Origin: Polaribacter sp. Q13
GTDB taxonomy: Bacteria > Bacteroidota > Bacteroidia > Flavobacteriales > Flavobacteriaceae
Reading direction: 5' to 3'
Assembly: GCF_016858305.2 (NCBI RefSeq)
Contig: NZ_CP074436.1
Span: forward strand, 2,252,001 to 2,316,000
DNA length: 64,000 nucleotides
Shown here: one piece after another, positions 24,428-33,398 of the stretch
Numbering within the stretch: position 1 is the stretch's first letter
Layout of the letters: every line of letters begins with the position of its first letter
Notes under the pieces: generated by a model
Seen by the model: the letters and a program-made list of their open reading frames with translations, nothing else
Told to the model about the DNA's origin: nothing
Database searches by the model: none
Program-made: the position numbers and the translations under genes

Positions 24428-25906
24428 TTATTTTTTTACTAACTGTCTAATTTTAATATTTAAAGCGGCAAACAATAAGGATGTAATTGGACTTAAATAA
24501 TTAAAAATAGCATAAACGGCATAATCTGCCACTGAAACGCCCAATACAGTAGATTGATATGCTCCACAGGTATTCCATGGAATTAAAGCTGAAGTTACCG
24601 TACCAGAATCTTCTAAAGTTCTACTTAAATTTTCTGGTGCTAAACCTTTATCTTCATACGCTTTTTTAAACATTTTACCCGGAATTACAATTGCCAAATA
24701 TTGGTCTGAAGCAATTATATTTAATCCTAAACAACTTAGTACGGTACTGGCAAATAATCCAAAAACGGAAGTTGCTATAGACAATAACCCTTTTGTAATT
24801 TTTGCTAGTGCCCCAATGGCATCCATAATTCCTCCAAAAACCATGGCGCAAACAATTAATAAAATGGTCCAAATCATTCCATTCATTCCTCCAGAAGAAA
24901 AAAGTTCTGATAATTTAGCATCATCTGTTTTAATATTAGTGTCTGTTAAAATGGCATTTATTATTGATTGAAATTTAGAATCTGATAAACTATCTAAAAC
25001 ATCACTTTGAAAAATAAACGCAAAAACAGCTGCTAACACGACACCTGTTACCAAAGCAATTAAAGGTTTTGTTTTCATTAAAATCATTGCGATAACAATA
25101 CCAGGAACTAAAAATAACCATGGTGAAATATGAAATGTGTTATCTATAGTTGCCAGTAAATCACTAATATCTGCAGTACCTGTGGTATCTATAGTAGCAC
25201 TTAAAATAGCAAACACTATTAAGGTTACTATAATTGTTGGTACCGTAGTAATAGTCATGTATTTTATATGCGTAAACAAATCTGTCCCTGCCATTGCTGG
25301 TGCTAAATTTGTAGTATCGGAAAGTGGCGACATTTTATCTCCAAAATAGGCTCCGGAAATTACGGCTCCGGCAATCATTCCTGTTGGAATTCCCAAAGCA
25401 CTACCAATACCTACCAAAGCAATACCAACCGTTGCAGAAGTAGTCCAAGAACTACCTGTTGCAATAGAAATTATTGCGGCAATAACTACAGATGCCGGTA
25501 AAAATATACCCGGACTTAAAACTTGTAACCCGTAATATACCATGGCAGGTATTACGCCACTAACTAACCAAGTACCTGCTAAAGCGCCTACTAAAAAAAG
25601 AATCATAATTGGCACAAAAACACTTTTCCAGTTTTCCCAAACCTCTGCAATCATTACCGTAAGAGAAACTTTGTTAAAAAAACCAACGGCAGCGGCAACT
25701 CCACCTCCGATTAATAAAATAAACTGATTTGTATACCCGCCAAACCATTCTTGATCATCCACAAAAAAGATATTATATGCCAATAACCCCATTAAAACTA
25801 CTACAGGAATTAAAGATTCTAAAAGACTTAACTCCTTATTTTCTATAATTAATTGGTCTTCTATGTTTATTTCTGAAAGATTCTTGTCCTCTGGCATGCG
25901 TATCAT
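24428..25906 (-). CDS. Na+/H+ antiporter, NhaC family
   Basis: 492 residues with about eleven to twelve membrane helices. Family marks: ATGSSWTTSATVGIALVGIGSALGIP, AGAVISGAYFGDKMSPLSDTTNLAPA, and ALIPWNTCGAYQSTVLGV near the C-terminus. NhaC carriers exchange cytoplasmic Na+ for external H+, as expected of a marine bacterium with Na+ bioenergetics. The start MIRMPEDKNL was taken at 25906; an ATG three codons downstream is also possible. The downstream GNAT gene is co-transcribed. Confidence 0.93.
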   Translation of the reverse strand: MIRMPEDKNLSEINIEDQLIIENKELSLLESLIPVVVLMGLLAYNIFFVDDQEWFGGYTNQFILLIGGGVAAAVGFFNKVSLTVMIAEVWENWKSVFVPIMILFLVGALAGTWLVSGVIPAMVYYGLQVLSPGIFLPASVVIAAIISIATGSSWTTSATVGIALVGIGSALGIPTGMIAGAVISGAYFGDKMSPLSDTTNLAPAMAGTDLFTHIKYMTITTVPTIIVTLIVFAILSATIDTTGTADISDLLATIDNTFHISPWLFLVPGIVIAMILMKTKPLIALVTGVVLAAVFAFIFQSDVLDSLSDSKFQSIINAILTDTNIKTDDAKLSELFSSGGMNGMIWTILLIVCAMVFGGIMDAIGALAKITKGLLSIATSVFGLFASTVLSCLGLNIIASDQYLAIVIPGKMFKKAYEDKGLAPENLSRTLEDSGTVTSALIPWNTCGAYQSTVLGVSVADYAVYAIFNYLSPITSLLFAALNIKIRQLVKK

Positions 25907-26052
25907 TTTGTTTGTGTAATGTTACGATTTTACAAGAAGTTATGCAAATTGAATACTTCTGAACAATTATTTTTAACAAAAATGAAAAATATACTACTCT
26001 AATTAATTTTTATCCATTTTAAAATACATAAAATGGTTTTTCTATTTTTAAA

Positions 26053-27255
26053 TTAACTTAAAACACCTACTTTAACCATACAAGATTTCATTCTATGGTA
26101 AGTTCTCTCAATATCATTATCTAAACCAATAGAAAAACGTATTAATCCATCTGAAAGTCCCATTTCTTTTTGTTCTTTTGCTGGTATTTCTGATGATGTA
26201 GAACTTCCGGGAGAAGAAAACAACGTCTTATAAAAACCTAAACTTACCGCCAAATTTCCTAAATTTTCATGTTGCATCAACTCCATTAATTCATTGGCTT
26301 TTTCTAACGTGCCAGCATCAATAGTCAGTATGCCTCCAAAACCATATTCTGCATTCATCATACTTTTAAACAACAGGTGAGAAGGATGAGACACCAAACC
26401 TGGATACACGGTTTTCAATCCATCAGCTTCAAATTTGTCTGCTAAAAACCCCGCATTAAAACTGTGTTGTTTCATTCTAATGTGCAAGGTTCTCATGTTT
26501 TTTAAAACTGATGCAGCTCTTAAGCTATCCATGGTAGCTCCTAACAACATACTTGCACCACTATTTACATTTCGTAAATCGTTGATAAATTCCTGAGTTC
26601 CGCACACTACACCTCCAACTGTATCTGAAGACCCATTTATAAATTTTGTTAAACTATGAATTACAATATCAGCACCATACTTTGCTGGGGAAATTGACAA
26701 TGGAGAAAAGGTATTATCTACCACTAATTTTAAATTATGCTTTTTCGCTAAAGCGGATAAACCTTTTATATCTGCTACCTCTAAAAGCGGATTACTTACA
26801 GCCTCACAATACAAAACTTTGGTATTTTTGGTAATAGCGGCTTCTACAACATCTAAATCTGTAATATCTACAAAAGTGGTTTTAATATTAAATTTAGAAA
26901 TAAAATTCTTTAAGAAAGCATAGGTACCTCCGTAAACTGTTCTACTAGAAACAATATGCTCTCCGGCATTGCACAACTGCATTAAAACAGGTGTAATTGC
27001 CCCCATTCCAGAAGCAGAAACATTGGCTGTTTCTGTACCTTCCATGGCTGCCAAAGCTTCTCCTAAATATAAATTTGAAGGTGATGAATGACGAGAATAT
27101 AAATAACAGCCATCTGCATTTCCTTCAAAAGTATCGAACATGGTTTTTGCTGATATAAATGTATAGGTTGATGAATCGGATATTGACGGATTAACGCCTC
27201 CGAATTCGCCAAAGTATTGTAAATCTTGAATTTTATCTGCGGGTTTAAAAGCCAT
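26053..27255 (-). CDS. Trans-sulfuration PLP enzyme, methionine gamma-lyase-like
   Basis: 400 residues. Fold-type I Cys/Met metabolism enzyme: YSRHSSPSNLYLGEALAAMEG, VSASGMGAI, VVDNTFSPLSISPAKYGADIVIHSLTKFINGSSDTVGG with the PLP lysine K204, and SxGLENPxD-like FSIGLDNDIER at the end. Members cleave or build the C-gamma bond of methionine, cystathionine or O-acylhomoserine. The exact reaction is uncertain. A divergent Lrp/AsnC regulator 175 bp upstream argues for amino-acid-responsive catabolism, which favours methionine gamma-lyase over a biosynthetic role. Confidence 0.9.
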   Translation of the reverse strand: MAFKPADKIQDLQYFGEFGGVNPSISDSSTYTFISAKTMFDTFEGNADGCYLYSRHSSPSNLYLGEALAAMEGTETANVSASGMGAITPVLMQLCNAGEHIVSSRTVYGGTYAFLKNFISKFNIKTTFVDITDLDVVEAAITKNTKVLYCEAVSNPLLEVADIKGLSALAKKHNLKLVVDNTFSPLSISPAKYGADIVIHSLTKFINGSSDTVGGVVCGTQEFINDLRNVNSGASMLLGATMDSLRAASVLKNMRTLHIRMKQHSFNAGFLADKFEADGLKTVYPGLVSHPSHLLFKSMMNAEYGFGGILTIDAGTLEKANELMELMQHENLGNLAVSLGFYKTLFSSPGSSTSSEIPAKEQKEMGLSDGLIRFSIGLDNDIERTYHRMKSCMVKVGVLS

Positions 27256-27430
27256 AATTGTATTGATTTTCTGTAGTTTCTATAGTTATATATTATTTAC
27301 AAAAAAACGATGAATTAGAAAATAAATCAACACTATGCGTAAAGTATAGATTATTTTACTTAATTTGATTTAATTACCAATTTAAAAAACTACAAAACGT
27401 TGTTTAAAATTCATTTTTTAGAAAATTTAC

Positions 27431-27886
27431 ATGTTAGATACTATCGATAAAAAACTCATCAACTTATTACAAGAAAACTGTAAACAAACTACTAAACAAT
27501 TGTCACTTCATTTAAATTTATCTGTTACGGCTGTTTATGAGCGTGTAAAAAAGTTAGAAAATCAGAAAGTGATTAAAAAGTATGTGGCCATCATCAATAA
27601 AAATAAAATTGAGAAGTCTTTTTTAGTTTTCTGCCATATAAAATTGATTCAACATTCTAAAGAATATGTAACCACTTTTGAGCGTGAAGTTTTAAAATTA
27701 GAAGAAGTATCAGAATGTTTTCATGTTAGTGGAGATTATGATTATATTCTAAAAATCTACGTAAAAGATATGGATGCATATCGTAATTTTATGGTTACAA
27801 AATTAACGGCAATCAAATATATTGGCAGTACACATAGTATATTTACCATTGAACAAGTAAAAAACACCACCGCTATAAAACTATAA
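27431..27886 (+). CDS. Lrp/AsnC-family transcriptional regulator
   Basis: 151 residues. N-terminal helix-turn-helix LDTIDKKLINLLQENCKQTTKQLSLHLNLSVTAVYERVKKLENQKVIKKY, then a RAM effector domain (about 68-145) with ECFHVSGDYDYILKIYVKDM. It is divergent from the trans-sulfuration enzyme, so it probably controls that gene in response to an amino acid such as methionine (inference). The next gene starts 3 bp after its stop. Confidence 0.93.
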   Translation: MLDTIDKKLINLLQENCKQTTKQLSLHLNLSVTAVYERVKKLENQKVIKKYVAIINKNKIEKSFLVFCHIKLIQHSKEYVTTFEREVLKLEEVSECFHVSGDYDYILKIYVKDMDAYRNFMVTKLTAIKYIGSTHSIFTIEQVKNTTAIKL

Positions 27887-27889
27887 AAT

Positions 27890-28516
27890 ATGCAATCTAC
27901 ACGCTATAAGTTTCTTGAACTGTTATTCATCTTTGTATTAATTCCGATAAGCTTTGCCTTTACTTACTCGCCAATTTTAAAGTTAATTATTGGTGTTGCA
28001 GGGTTTACCTATATTATTTATGTGCTTTTTAAAGTTGAAAATTTGAAATTTAAAATTGATAAAAAAATCAACAGGAAAAAATTTTGGATAACAACATTAA
28101 TTAAACTTGTAATTATTGCAGTGTTAACTTTAGTTTATGTTTGGTTTACAGATTCTAAAAGTCTCTTTACTGTAATGTTAAACAAACCAAAACTATGGGT
28201 TCTTATCTTACTATTTTATTCGTTGTTTTCGGTATATCCGCAAGAAGTAATGTACAGAACGTTCTTTTTTAAACGCTATAAAAATCTTTTTAAAAATGAA
28301 ACCCTATTTATACTTTTAAATGCACTTTTATTTTCTTTAGCACATTTGTTTTTTAAAAACACTTTGGTATTATTACTTACTTTTATTGGTGGAATTCTTT
28401 TTGCTATTACCTTTAAAAACACAAAATCTACACTGCTAGTTTCTATTGAACACAGTATTTATGGTTGTTGGTTATTTACTGTGGGTATGGGAAGTATGTT
28501 GGGATTCCCTTCTTAA
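27890..28516 (+). CDS. CPBP-family intramembrane glutamic endopeptidase (CAAX/Abi type)
   Basis: 208 residues, with seven or so hydrophobic segments. Motif 1 is YPQEVMYRTFFFKR (a variant of EExxxR where the first Glu is Gln), motif 2 NALLFSLAHLFF and motif 3 VSIEHSIYG. The intact E-x-x-x-R and the two histidine motifs suggest an active membrane protease. The change of the first acidic residue may alter it. Substrates are unknown. It starts 3 bp after the Lrp-type gene and is likely co-transcribed. Confidence 0.85.
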   Translation: MQSTRYKFLELLFIFVLIPISFAFTYSPILKLIIGVAGFTYIIYVLFKVENLKFKIDKKINRKKFWITTLIKLVIIAVLTLVYVWFTDSKSLFTVMLNKPKLWVLILLFYSLFSVYPQEVMYRTFFFKRYKNLFKNETLFILLNALLFSLAHLFFKNTLVLLLTFIGGILFAITFKNTKSTLLVSIEHSIYGCWLFTVGMGSMLGFPS

Positions 28517-28520
28517 AACC

Positions 28521-28562
28521 AAAAAAAAAGAGGCCAAAAACATACGTTTTTGGCCTCTAAAA
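28521..28562. terminator. Bidirectional terminator between the CPBP and YceI genes
   Basis: The perfect stem GAGGCCAAAAA/TTTTTGGCCTC (28530-28557) with loop CATACG has an A-tract on the left. It serves the minus-strand YceI gene and, through its own T-rich arm, probably the plus-strand gene too. Confidence 0.85.
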
Positions 28563-28583
28563 TTGAATTTGAATTAATCTAAT

Positions 28584-29222
28584 TTACGCTTTCGTTTTTA
28601 CAACAAAAGAGAAAGTCATAATATCATCTATAAATTTATCTTTTAATTCTTCAAAGAATTTTTTAGAACCATATTTTACATTAAAATCTGCTCTATCCAC
28701 ATTAAAAGATTCACTTTTAAAAACTGTTACACCATTTTCTGTAGAGATAGTTGCAGGTATTGTAATACTTTTTGTTACATCTTTAATTTGTAAATTTCCT
28801 GTAACGGCTAATTTACCATCAACTTCTTCTACTTTAGTAATTACAAATTTTGAAATAGGATAAACAGCTACATCAAAAAAGTCTGCACTTTTTAAATGAC
28901 CTTCAATTTTCCCTGCTCCTTCAGCTCCTTTCATATCAACATTTGTAACGCTACTCATATCAATTACAAACTCGCCATTAGTAAGTTTACCATCTTCTAT
29001 TAATAAACCTCCACTTTTTAAAGCTACAGTTCCATTATGTGCGCCTCCTGGTTTTGTTCCTTCCCAGTTTAAAACTGATACAGAAGTATCAACATTATTT
29101 AATTCAGCAACATTAACGGTAACTTTTACAGCTTCTTTAGCTTCTACTTTCTCCTTCTTTTCTCCTTTACATGCAGTTAAAACTGATGCCACTACTACTA
29201 ATGATAAAATTATTTTCTTCAT
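28584..29222 (-). CDS. YceI-like lipoprotein
   Basis: 212 residues. Lipobox VLTAC with C18, then a charged linker KGEKKEKVEAKEAVK. The YceI beta-barrel occupies about 45-212: VLNWEGTKPGGAHNGTVALKSG, MKGAEGAGKIEGHLKSADFFDVAVYPISKFVI, VTGNLQIKDVTKSITIPA, and ESFNVDRADFNVKYGSKKFF. YceI proteins bind isoprenoid-like lipids. This one would be anchored to a membrane by its lipid tail. Single gene. Confidence 0.93.
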   Translation of the reverse strand: MKKIILSLVVVASVLTACKGEKKEKVEAKEAVKVTVNVAELNNVDTSVSVLNWEGTKPGGAHNGTVALKSGGLLIEDGKLTNGEFVIDMSSVTNVDMKGAEGAGKIEGHLKSADFFDVAVYPISKFVITKVEEVDGKLAVTGNLQIKDVTKSITIPATISTENGVTVFKSESFNVDRADFNVKYGSKKFFEELKDKFIDDIMTFSFVVKTKA

Positions 29223-29297
29223 TTTAAATTTAATTTAGATTGATTTTTGTTTTATTTTCCATGGCAAATATACATAATTTATTTCCCTTGGAAAATA

Positions 29298-30014
29298 TTA
29301 TTTTTGTTTTATGATGAAATTAACAACATAAGCCGCCGCTTGCAAGCCAAAAAGTGCTGGCATATAGCTTATTGTGCCGTAATAAGATTTTTTAAAATTG
29401 GTACCATCTGTTATTTTTACACTGTTAGAAATTTGCACTTCCTCAGAATATACGGCTTTTACACCTTTATCTACTTTACGTTCTTTTAATCTTTTTCTTA
29501 ACACACGAGCCATTGTGCAATTCTTAGTATTGCCTATGTCTTTTATTTTTACTTTGGTGGCATCTAATTTACCACCTGCACCCATAGAAGATATAATTTT
29601 TACTTTTTTTCTTTTGGCTGCTACAATTAAATTCACTTTTGGTGTAATACTATCAATGCAATCTAGAACATAATTATATTCATTGGTTACAATCTCATAA
29701 GCTCTTTCTGGTGATAAAAATTCTTCTAAAACAGTCAATTCAATTTCCGAATTTATCTCTTTTAACCTTTCTGCCAACACTCTTGCTTTCGATTTACCAA
29801 TGGTAGAATCTAATGCTGTTAATTGACGATTTTTATTGGTTTCATCAAAAACATCTCCATCTACAATTGTAATTTTTTGTACACCTGCTCTCGCTATAAA
29901 TTCTGCGGCATAAGAGCCTACACCACCCAAACCAACTAACAAAATATTGGCTTTTTGCAATTTTTCTAAGCCCTCTTTTTGCACTAATAATTCCGTACGC
30001 TCTAACCAACTCAT
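29298..30014 (-). CDS. tcdA: tRNA threonylcarbamoyladenosine dehydratase (ThiF/MoeB-like)
   Basis: 238 residues. E1-like adenylating fold: VLVGLGGVGSYAAEFIARAGV (nucleotide-binding loop at about 26-45), VDGDVFDETNKNRQ, DSTIGKSKA, LDCIDSITPK, and SSMGAGGKLDATKVKIKDIGNTK. TcdA (CsdL) uses ATP to cyclise t6A37 of ANN-decoding tRNAs to ct6A. It overlaps the upstream tatD-like gene by 4 bp and ends the minus-strand block rsgA-dtd-tatD-tcdA. Confidence 0.94.
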   Translation of the reverse strand: MSWLERTELLVQKEGLEKLQKANILLVGLGGVGSYAAEFIARAGVQKITIVDGDVFDETNKNRQLTALDSTIGKSKARVLAERLKEINSEIELTVLEEFLSPERAYEIVTNEYNYVLDCIDSITPKVNLIVAAKRKKVKIISSMGAGGKLDATKVKIKDIGNTKNCTMARVLRKRLKERKVDKGVKAVYSEEVQISNSVKITDGTNFKKSYYGTISYMPALFGLQAAAYVVNFIIKQK

Positions 30015-30655
30015 TTTATAAATATCTCTTTAAAATTTTTATTCATTATAGATACAAGTTCCTCTATTTCTATATTTCTTATTGTTGCAATTTTCTGATA
30101 CACTTCTTGAATCTCTATTTCTGCGGCATCTGTTTCTAATACGAAAGATGAAAGTGAAATTTCGGAAATTACTTTTTGTAACTTATTATTTTTGATAATA
30201 GCAGCTCCAATAGATAAAACAACTCCGTTTTTAAGGAGACTTTTTGCTATTTCAATATTCTTATTAAAACCATGAAGTACCCAAGTTTGAGTTGGTTTTA
30301 ATTCTTTTTTAATTTCTATAATTACTTGATGTGCTTTTACACAATGAATTATTAAAGGTTTTTTATATTTCTCTGAAAGTAGCACTTGTTTTTTAAAAAT
30401 AGCTTTTTGAAGTTCAAAATTAGTTTCTGAAATTTTATCTAAACCACACTCACCAAGCGCTAAACAGTTTTTATGTTGAAGTTGTAACGAAACAATTAAA
30501 AGATCCTGTTCTACTGTTTCTTCTTTGATATACCAAGGATGAATTCCTATTGAAAAAGGTTTAGAAAAATTAGTAGCATTTGGATATTTATTTAAAATCG
30601 AAAACACATGCTGGTCAGCACACATGCTATGTGTATGCACATCAAAAAAAAGCAT
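30011..30655 (-). CDS. TatD-family metal-dependent hydrolase (short form)
   Basis: 214 residues, shorter than typical TatD proteins (about 255-265). Metal ligands remain: DVHTHS at the N-terminus, GECGLDK, LIIHCVKAHQ, WVLHGFNK and VLETDAAEIE. The shortening is mainly in loops and is common in Bacteroidota. Likely a deoxyribonuclease/3'-5' exonuclease or tRNA-quality enzyme like TatD; specificity is not provable. Lies between dtd (5 bp upstream) and tcdA (4-bp overlap). Confidence 0.88.
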   Translation of the reverse strand: MLFFDVHTHSMCADQHVFSILNKYPNATNFSKPFSIGIHPWYIKEETVEQDLLIVSLQLQHKNCLALGECGLDKISETNFELQKAIFKKQVLLSEKYKKPLIIHCVKAHQVIIEIKKELKPTQTWVLHGFNKNIEIAKSLLKNGVVLSIGAAIIKNNKLQKVISEISLSSFVLETDAAEIEIQEVYQKIATIRNIEIEELVSIMNKNFKEIFIK

Positions 30656-30660
30656 AAAAA

Positions 30661-31113
30661 TTACTCTTTATTTTTAGAATCTATAATAATTGTAACCGGA
30701 CCATCATTTACCAAAGCTACTTTCATATCTGCACCAAACTGACCTGTTGGCACTTTTTTACCAACTTCTTTTTCTAACGTTTCTACAAAATTCTCATACA
30801 ACGGAATTGCCACTTCTGGTCTTGCTGCTTTAATATAACTAGGTCTGTTTCCTTTTTTAGTAGCCGCTTGTAACGTAAACTGACTCACAACAATTACTTC
30901 GCCATCAATGTCTATCAGAGATTTGTTCATCACTTCGTTTTCATCATTAAAAATGCGAAGATTGGCCGTTTTTCGAACCAAGTAATTAATATCTTCTTCA
31001 GTATCCTCATTTACAATACCTAATAATACTAAAAGTCCGTTTTTTATTTCTGCAACTTTATGATCATCTATAGTTACACTGGCTTCCGATACTCTTTGAA
31101 TTACAATTTTCAT
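30661..31113 (-). CDS. dtd: D-aminoacyl-tRNA deacylase
   Basis: 150 residues. Signatures SQFTLQAATKKGNRPSY and the C-terminal NDGPVTIIID (the cross-subunit GP motif) are complete. The enzyme hydrolyses D-amino acids and glycine wrongly attached to tRNA. It lies 3 bp after rsgA and 5 bp before the tatD-like gene in a translation and tRNA quality operon. Confidence 0.97.
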   Translation of the reverse strand: MKIVIQRVSEASVTIDDHKVAEIKNGLLVLLGIVNEDTEEDINYLVRKTANLRIFNDENEVMNKSLIDIDGEVIVVSQFTLQAATKKGNRPSYIKAARPEVAIPLYENFVETLEKEVGKKVPTGQFGADMKVALVNDGPVTIIIDSKNKE

Positions 31114-31116
31114 AGT

Positions 31117-32082
31117 TTACTCATTATCTTCTTCATTCCAAACATCTGTTCTAAAATGTTCTTTGTCCTCATCTCCACTTAAAATTTGCAGGTAACTTTT
31201 ATAACGAGACCAAGAAACTTCTTCTTTTTCTAAGGCTTCTTTTACAGCACATTGTGGTTCTTTGGTATGAATACAATTATTGAATTTACAATTTTGTTTT
31301 AAAGCAAAAAACTCAGGAAAATAATCTCCTAATTCATATTTGTCAATATCTACAACACCAAAACCTTTAATACCTGGTGTGTCTATTATTCTTGCATCGA
31401 AACTTAAATCGAACATTTCCGCAAAAGTAGTAGTGTGTTTACCTTGATTATGTTGATCTGAAATTTCTTTAGTTTTTAAATTTAAAGAAGGTTCTATAGC
31501 ATTTACTAATGTAGATTTACCAACACCAGAATGCCCAACAAACATAGAGGTTTTACCGGTCATCATTTCTTTAATAGTATCTACATTTTTATTTTGGGTT
31601 GATGAAACCTCAACACAACGATAACCAATAGCTTCGTAAATATCTTTTAAGTATAAAATCTCAGCTCGTTCTTCAATGGCATAAGAATCTACCTTATTAA
31701 ACACCAAAATAGTATCAATTCTATAAGCTCTAGTTGCTACTAAAAAACGATCTATAAAGGTGGTAAATGTTGGCGGATTATTAATAGTAATCAATAAAAA
31801 AACCTGATCTATATTAGACGCAATAATGTGTATTTGCTTAGAAAGGTTTACAGATTTACGCACAATAAAATTATCTCTATCTATAATTTTTTTGATTACA
31901 CCTGTTTCTTCATCATTCTTTTTCTCTAAATCGAACACAACTTTGTCTCCAACCGCAATTGGGTTGGTGCTTTTGATGTCTTTTATTCTGAATTTCCCTT
32001 TAATTCTACATTTGTAAAATTCTCCGTTATCAGCTTTTACTTGATACCAACTTCCAGTAGATTTATATACGATTCCTTTCAT
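31117..32082 (-). CDS. rsgA: Ribosome small-subunit-dependent GTPase A
   Basis: 321 residues. OB-fold N-terminus (GIVYKSTGSWYQVKADNGEFYKCRIKGKFR), then a circularly permuted GTPase (G4 LVFNKVD before G1 GHSGVGKSTLVN and G3 DTPGIKGF), then a C-terminal zinc-binding domain (C-x-FNNCIHTKEPQC). It checks late 30S maturation. It leads the operon. The 130-bp gap upstream separates it from a divergent secreted protein. Confidence 0.97.
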   Translation of the reverse strand: MKGIVYKSTGSWYQVKADNGEFYKCRIKGKFRIKDIKSTNPIAVGDKVVFDLEKKNDEETGVIKKIIDRDNFIVRKSVNLSKQIHIIASNIDQVFLLITINNPPTFTTFIDRFLVATRAYRIDTILVFNKVDSYAIEERAEILYLKDIYEAIGYRCVEVSSTQNKNVDTIKEMMTGKTSMFVGHSGVGKSTLVNAIEPSLNLKTKEISDQHNQGKHTTTFAEMFDLSFDARIIDTPGIKGFGVVDIDKYELGDYFPEFFALKQNCKFNNCIHTKEPQCAVKEALEKEEVSWSRYKSYLQILSGDEDKEHFRTDVWNEEDNE

Positions 32083-32212
32083 TACTACAAAGATGCTGAA
32101 TTAATGTAACAAATTCAATAGTTTTTTCAATAGGCCAGTTAAAAAATAAACTAAATCTTAAAATAATTGTTAAAGTTCCCCTTATATTCGTTTTTAAATT
32201 TTAAAATTTATT

Positions 32213-32854
32213 ATGAAAAAAATTATTTCCCTATTTGCACTTGTAATTTGTATAACAGTAACAAATGCACAAACAAAATTGTATGTACATGATGATGCTG
32301 AAACGTATGTTGAAAACACAAAAACAATAGCAATTCTTCCTTTACATGTTCAAGTTAAATTAAGACCAAAACAATTAAAAGATTTTAGTCCTGAACAAAT
32401 TATTGATATGGGTAAAAATGAAGCTTTAGATATACAAAAAGCGATGCATACTTGGTTTTTAACTAGAAAAAAAAGAGGCACTTTATTAGTTGGTGTTCAA
32501 AACCCTACAAGAACAAATGCTTTATTAAAAAAGAATGGAATAGATATTCATTCATATGATGAATACCTACCAAGTGAATTAGGGAAAATATTAGGCGTAG
32601 AAGCAATAATTACTGGTACTTACGAAACTTCTAAACCAATGTCTAATGGAGCTGCAATTGGACTTGCTGTTTTAACTGGCGGAATGTTTGCTACAAATAG
32701 CGCAACTATGAATATGGATTTTACCAGCACTGTTGATGATGAATTAGTGGTTAATTACCATAAAAAAATAAAAGGAAGTCTTGGTTCTGATGCTCAAGAT
32801 TTAATTAATGTTTTAATGAGAAAGGTGTCTAGAAGAATTCCGTATACAAAATAA
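32213..32854 (+). CDS. Secreted protein of unknown function
   Basis: 213 residues with signal peptide MKKIISLFALVICITVTNAQ. The middle (TIAILPLHVQ... and LGKILGVEAIITGTYETSKPM) resembles, loosely, the fold of CsgG/TolB N-terminal-like periplasmic proteins that begin with an IAVLPF-type strand and contain a GVDAIITGTY-type strand. A glycine-rich hydrophobic stretch (AAIGLAVLTGGMF) could insert in a membrane. No catalytic motif was seen. It is divergent from rsgA and followed by a terminator. Confidence 0.65.
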   Translation: MKKIISLFALVICITVTNAQTKLYVHDDAETYVENTKTIAILPLHVQVKLRPKQLKDFSPEQIIDMGKNEALDIQKAMHTWFLTRKKRGTLLVGVQNPTRTNALLKKNGIDIHSYDEYLPSELGKILGVEAIITGTYETSKPMSNGAAIGLAVLTGGMFATNSATMNMDFTSTVDDELVVNYHKKIKGSLGSDAQDLINVLMRKVSRRIPYTK

Positions 32855-32882
32855 CGTAATAATTAAATATTATTATTTAGAT

Positions 32883-32910
32883 AAAAGACTGCCTATTGGC
32901 GGTCTTTTTT
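32883..32910 (+). terminator. Intrinsic terminator of the secreted protein gene
   Basis: AAAAGACTGCC-TATT-GGCGGTCTTTTTT: an 11-bp stem (one T-G wobble) ending in a T-tract, 29 bp after the stop. Confidence 0.88.
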
Positions 32911-32934
32911 GTTAGCTAAATGTTGTTTCTCCTA

Positions 32935-33025
32935 CTTTGCTCGCGCTCGTTTGTAAAGAGTGCCAATAACATATAGAATATTAGCTTCGGTACTCGTTGC
33001 AAACGAGCACTAGCTGGGTCGAAAT
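32935..33025. repeat. GCTCGTTTG-type inverted repeat element
   Basis: GCTCGCGCTCGTTTGTAAAGAGTGCC followed by TTCGGTACTCGTTGCAAACGAGCACTAGC contains inverted copies of CTCGTTTG/CAAACGAG. It is GC-rich compared with its surroundings and resembles repeats I remember from other flavobacterial intergenic regions. It lies in the 544-bp gap 32855-33398, which holds no gene, only repeats and terminators. Confidence 0.45.
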
Positions 33026-33116
33026 GACACGCCTGCAAATATTATCGTTATATTACTGTATTTAAGTCACTTAACTACACTTAAAAAGTGACAATTGTTG
33101 TAATTTATCGCATATT

Positions 33117-33160
33117 AAAAAAAGACCTCACAGGTTTTAAAAACCTGTGAGGTCTGAATA
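33117..33160. repeat. GACCTCACAGG palindrome
   Basis: A near-perfect palindrome AGACCTCACAGGTTTT/AAAACCTGTGAGGTCT at 33123-33155 with seven A on the left, so it can terminate minus-strand transcripts. Palindromes of this form are a typical flavobacterial intergenic repeat (recollection). Confidence 0.6.
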
Positions 33161-33205
33161 GCCGACTAGTAATCTTAAAGAAACTCACTTTTAGGTTCTC
33201 ACTAA

Positions 33206-33290
33206 GCGTTAAGGATTGAGCAATTGTTTGAGCTCTTTTTTGTTTTTTTAACAAAAAAAGCGAGTGTGAAAGCCTGACCAAGCTTTTTTG
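33206..33290 (+). repeat. Family 1 repeat, variant copy
   Basis: TTTGAGCTCTTTTTTG...AAAAAAAGCGAGTGTGAAAGCCTGACC, the same arms as the copies at 12298, 53927 and 54783. It carries the GCGAGTG...AAAGC...GACC ending shared with 53927-54015. Confidence 0.6.
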
Positions 33291-33303
33291 CTTGGTAACG
33301 CCC

Positions 33304-33343
33304 AAAAAAAATACCTTCAAATTATAAAACTTGAAGGTATTTA
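33304..33343 (-). terminator. Terminator of the Phe/Tyr operon
   Basis: The stem AATACCTTCAA/TTGAAGGTATT (33310-33341), followed on the minus strand by eight T, lies about 60 bp after the last gene of the operon. Confidence 0.8.
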
Positions 33344-33398
33344 AAATATAAAATGATAACAGATACTGAAACAAGTTCAGCATAATCTTCTTAGATTA

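Noticed and set aside
27256..27430. Riboswitch (SAM type) before the methionine gamma-lyase-like gene
   Set aside because: No conserved aptamer core or terminator/antiterminator pair seen; the divergent Lrp-type regulator explains control better.
33105..33383. 92-codon minus-strand ORF
   Set aside because: Runs through a palindrome, a family 1 repeat and a terminator; the reading is low-complexity from these repeats.
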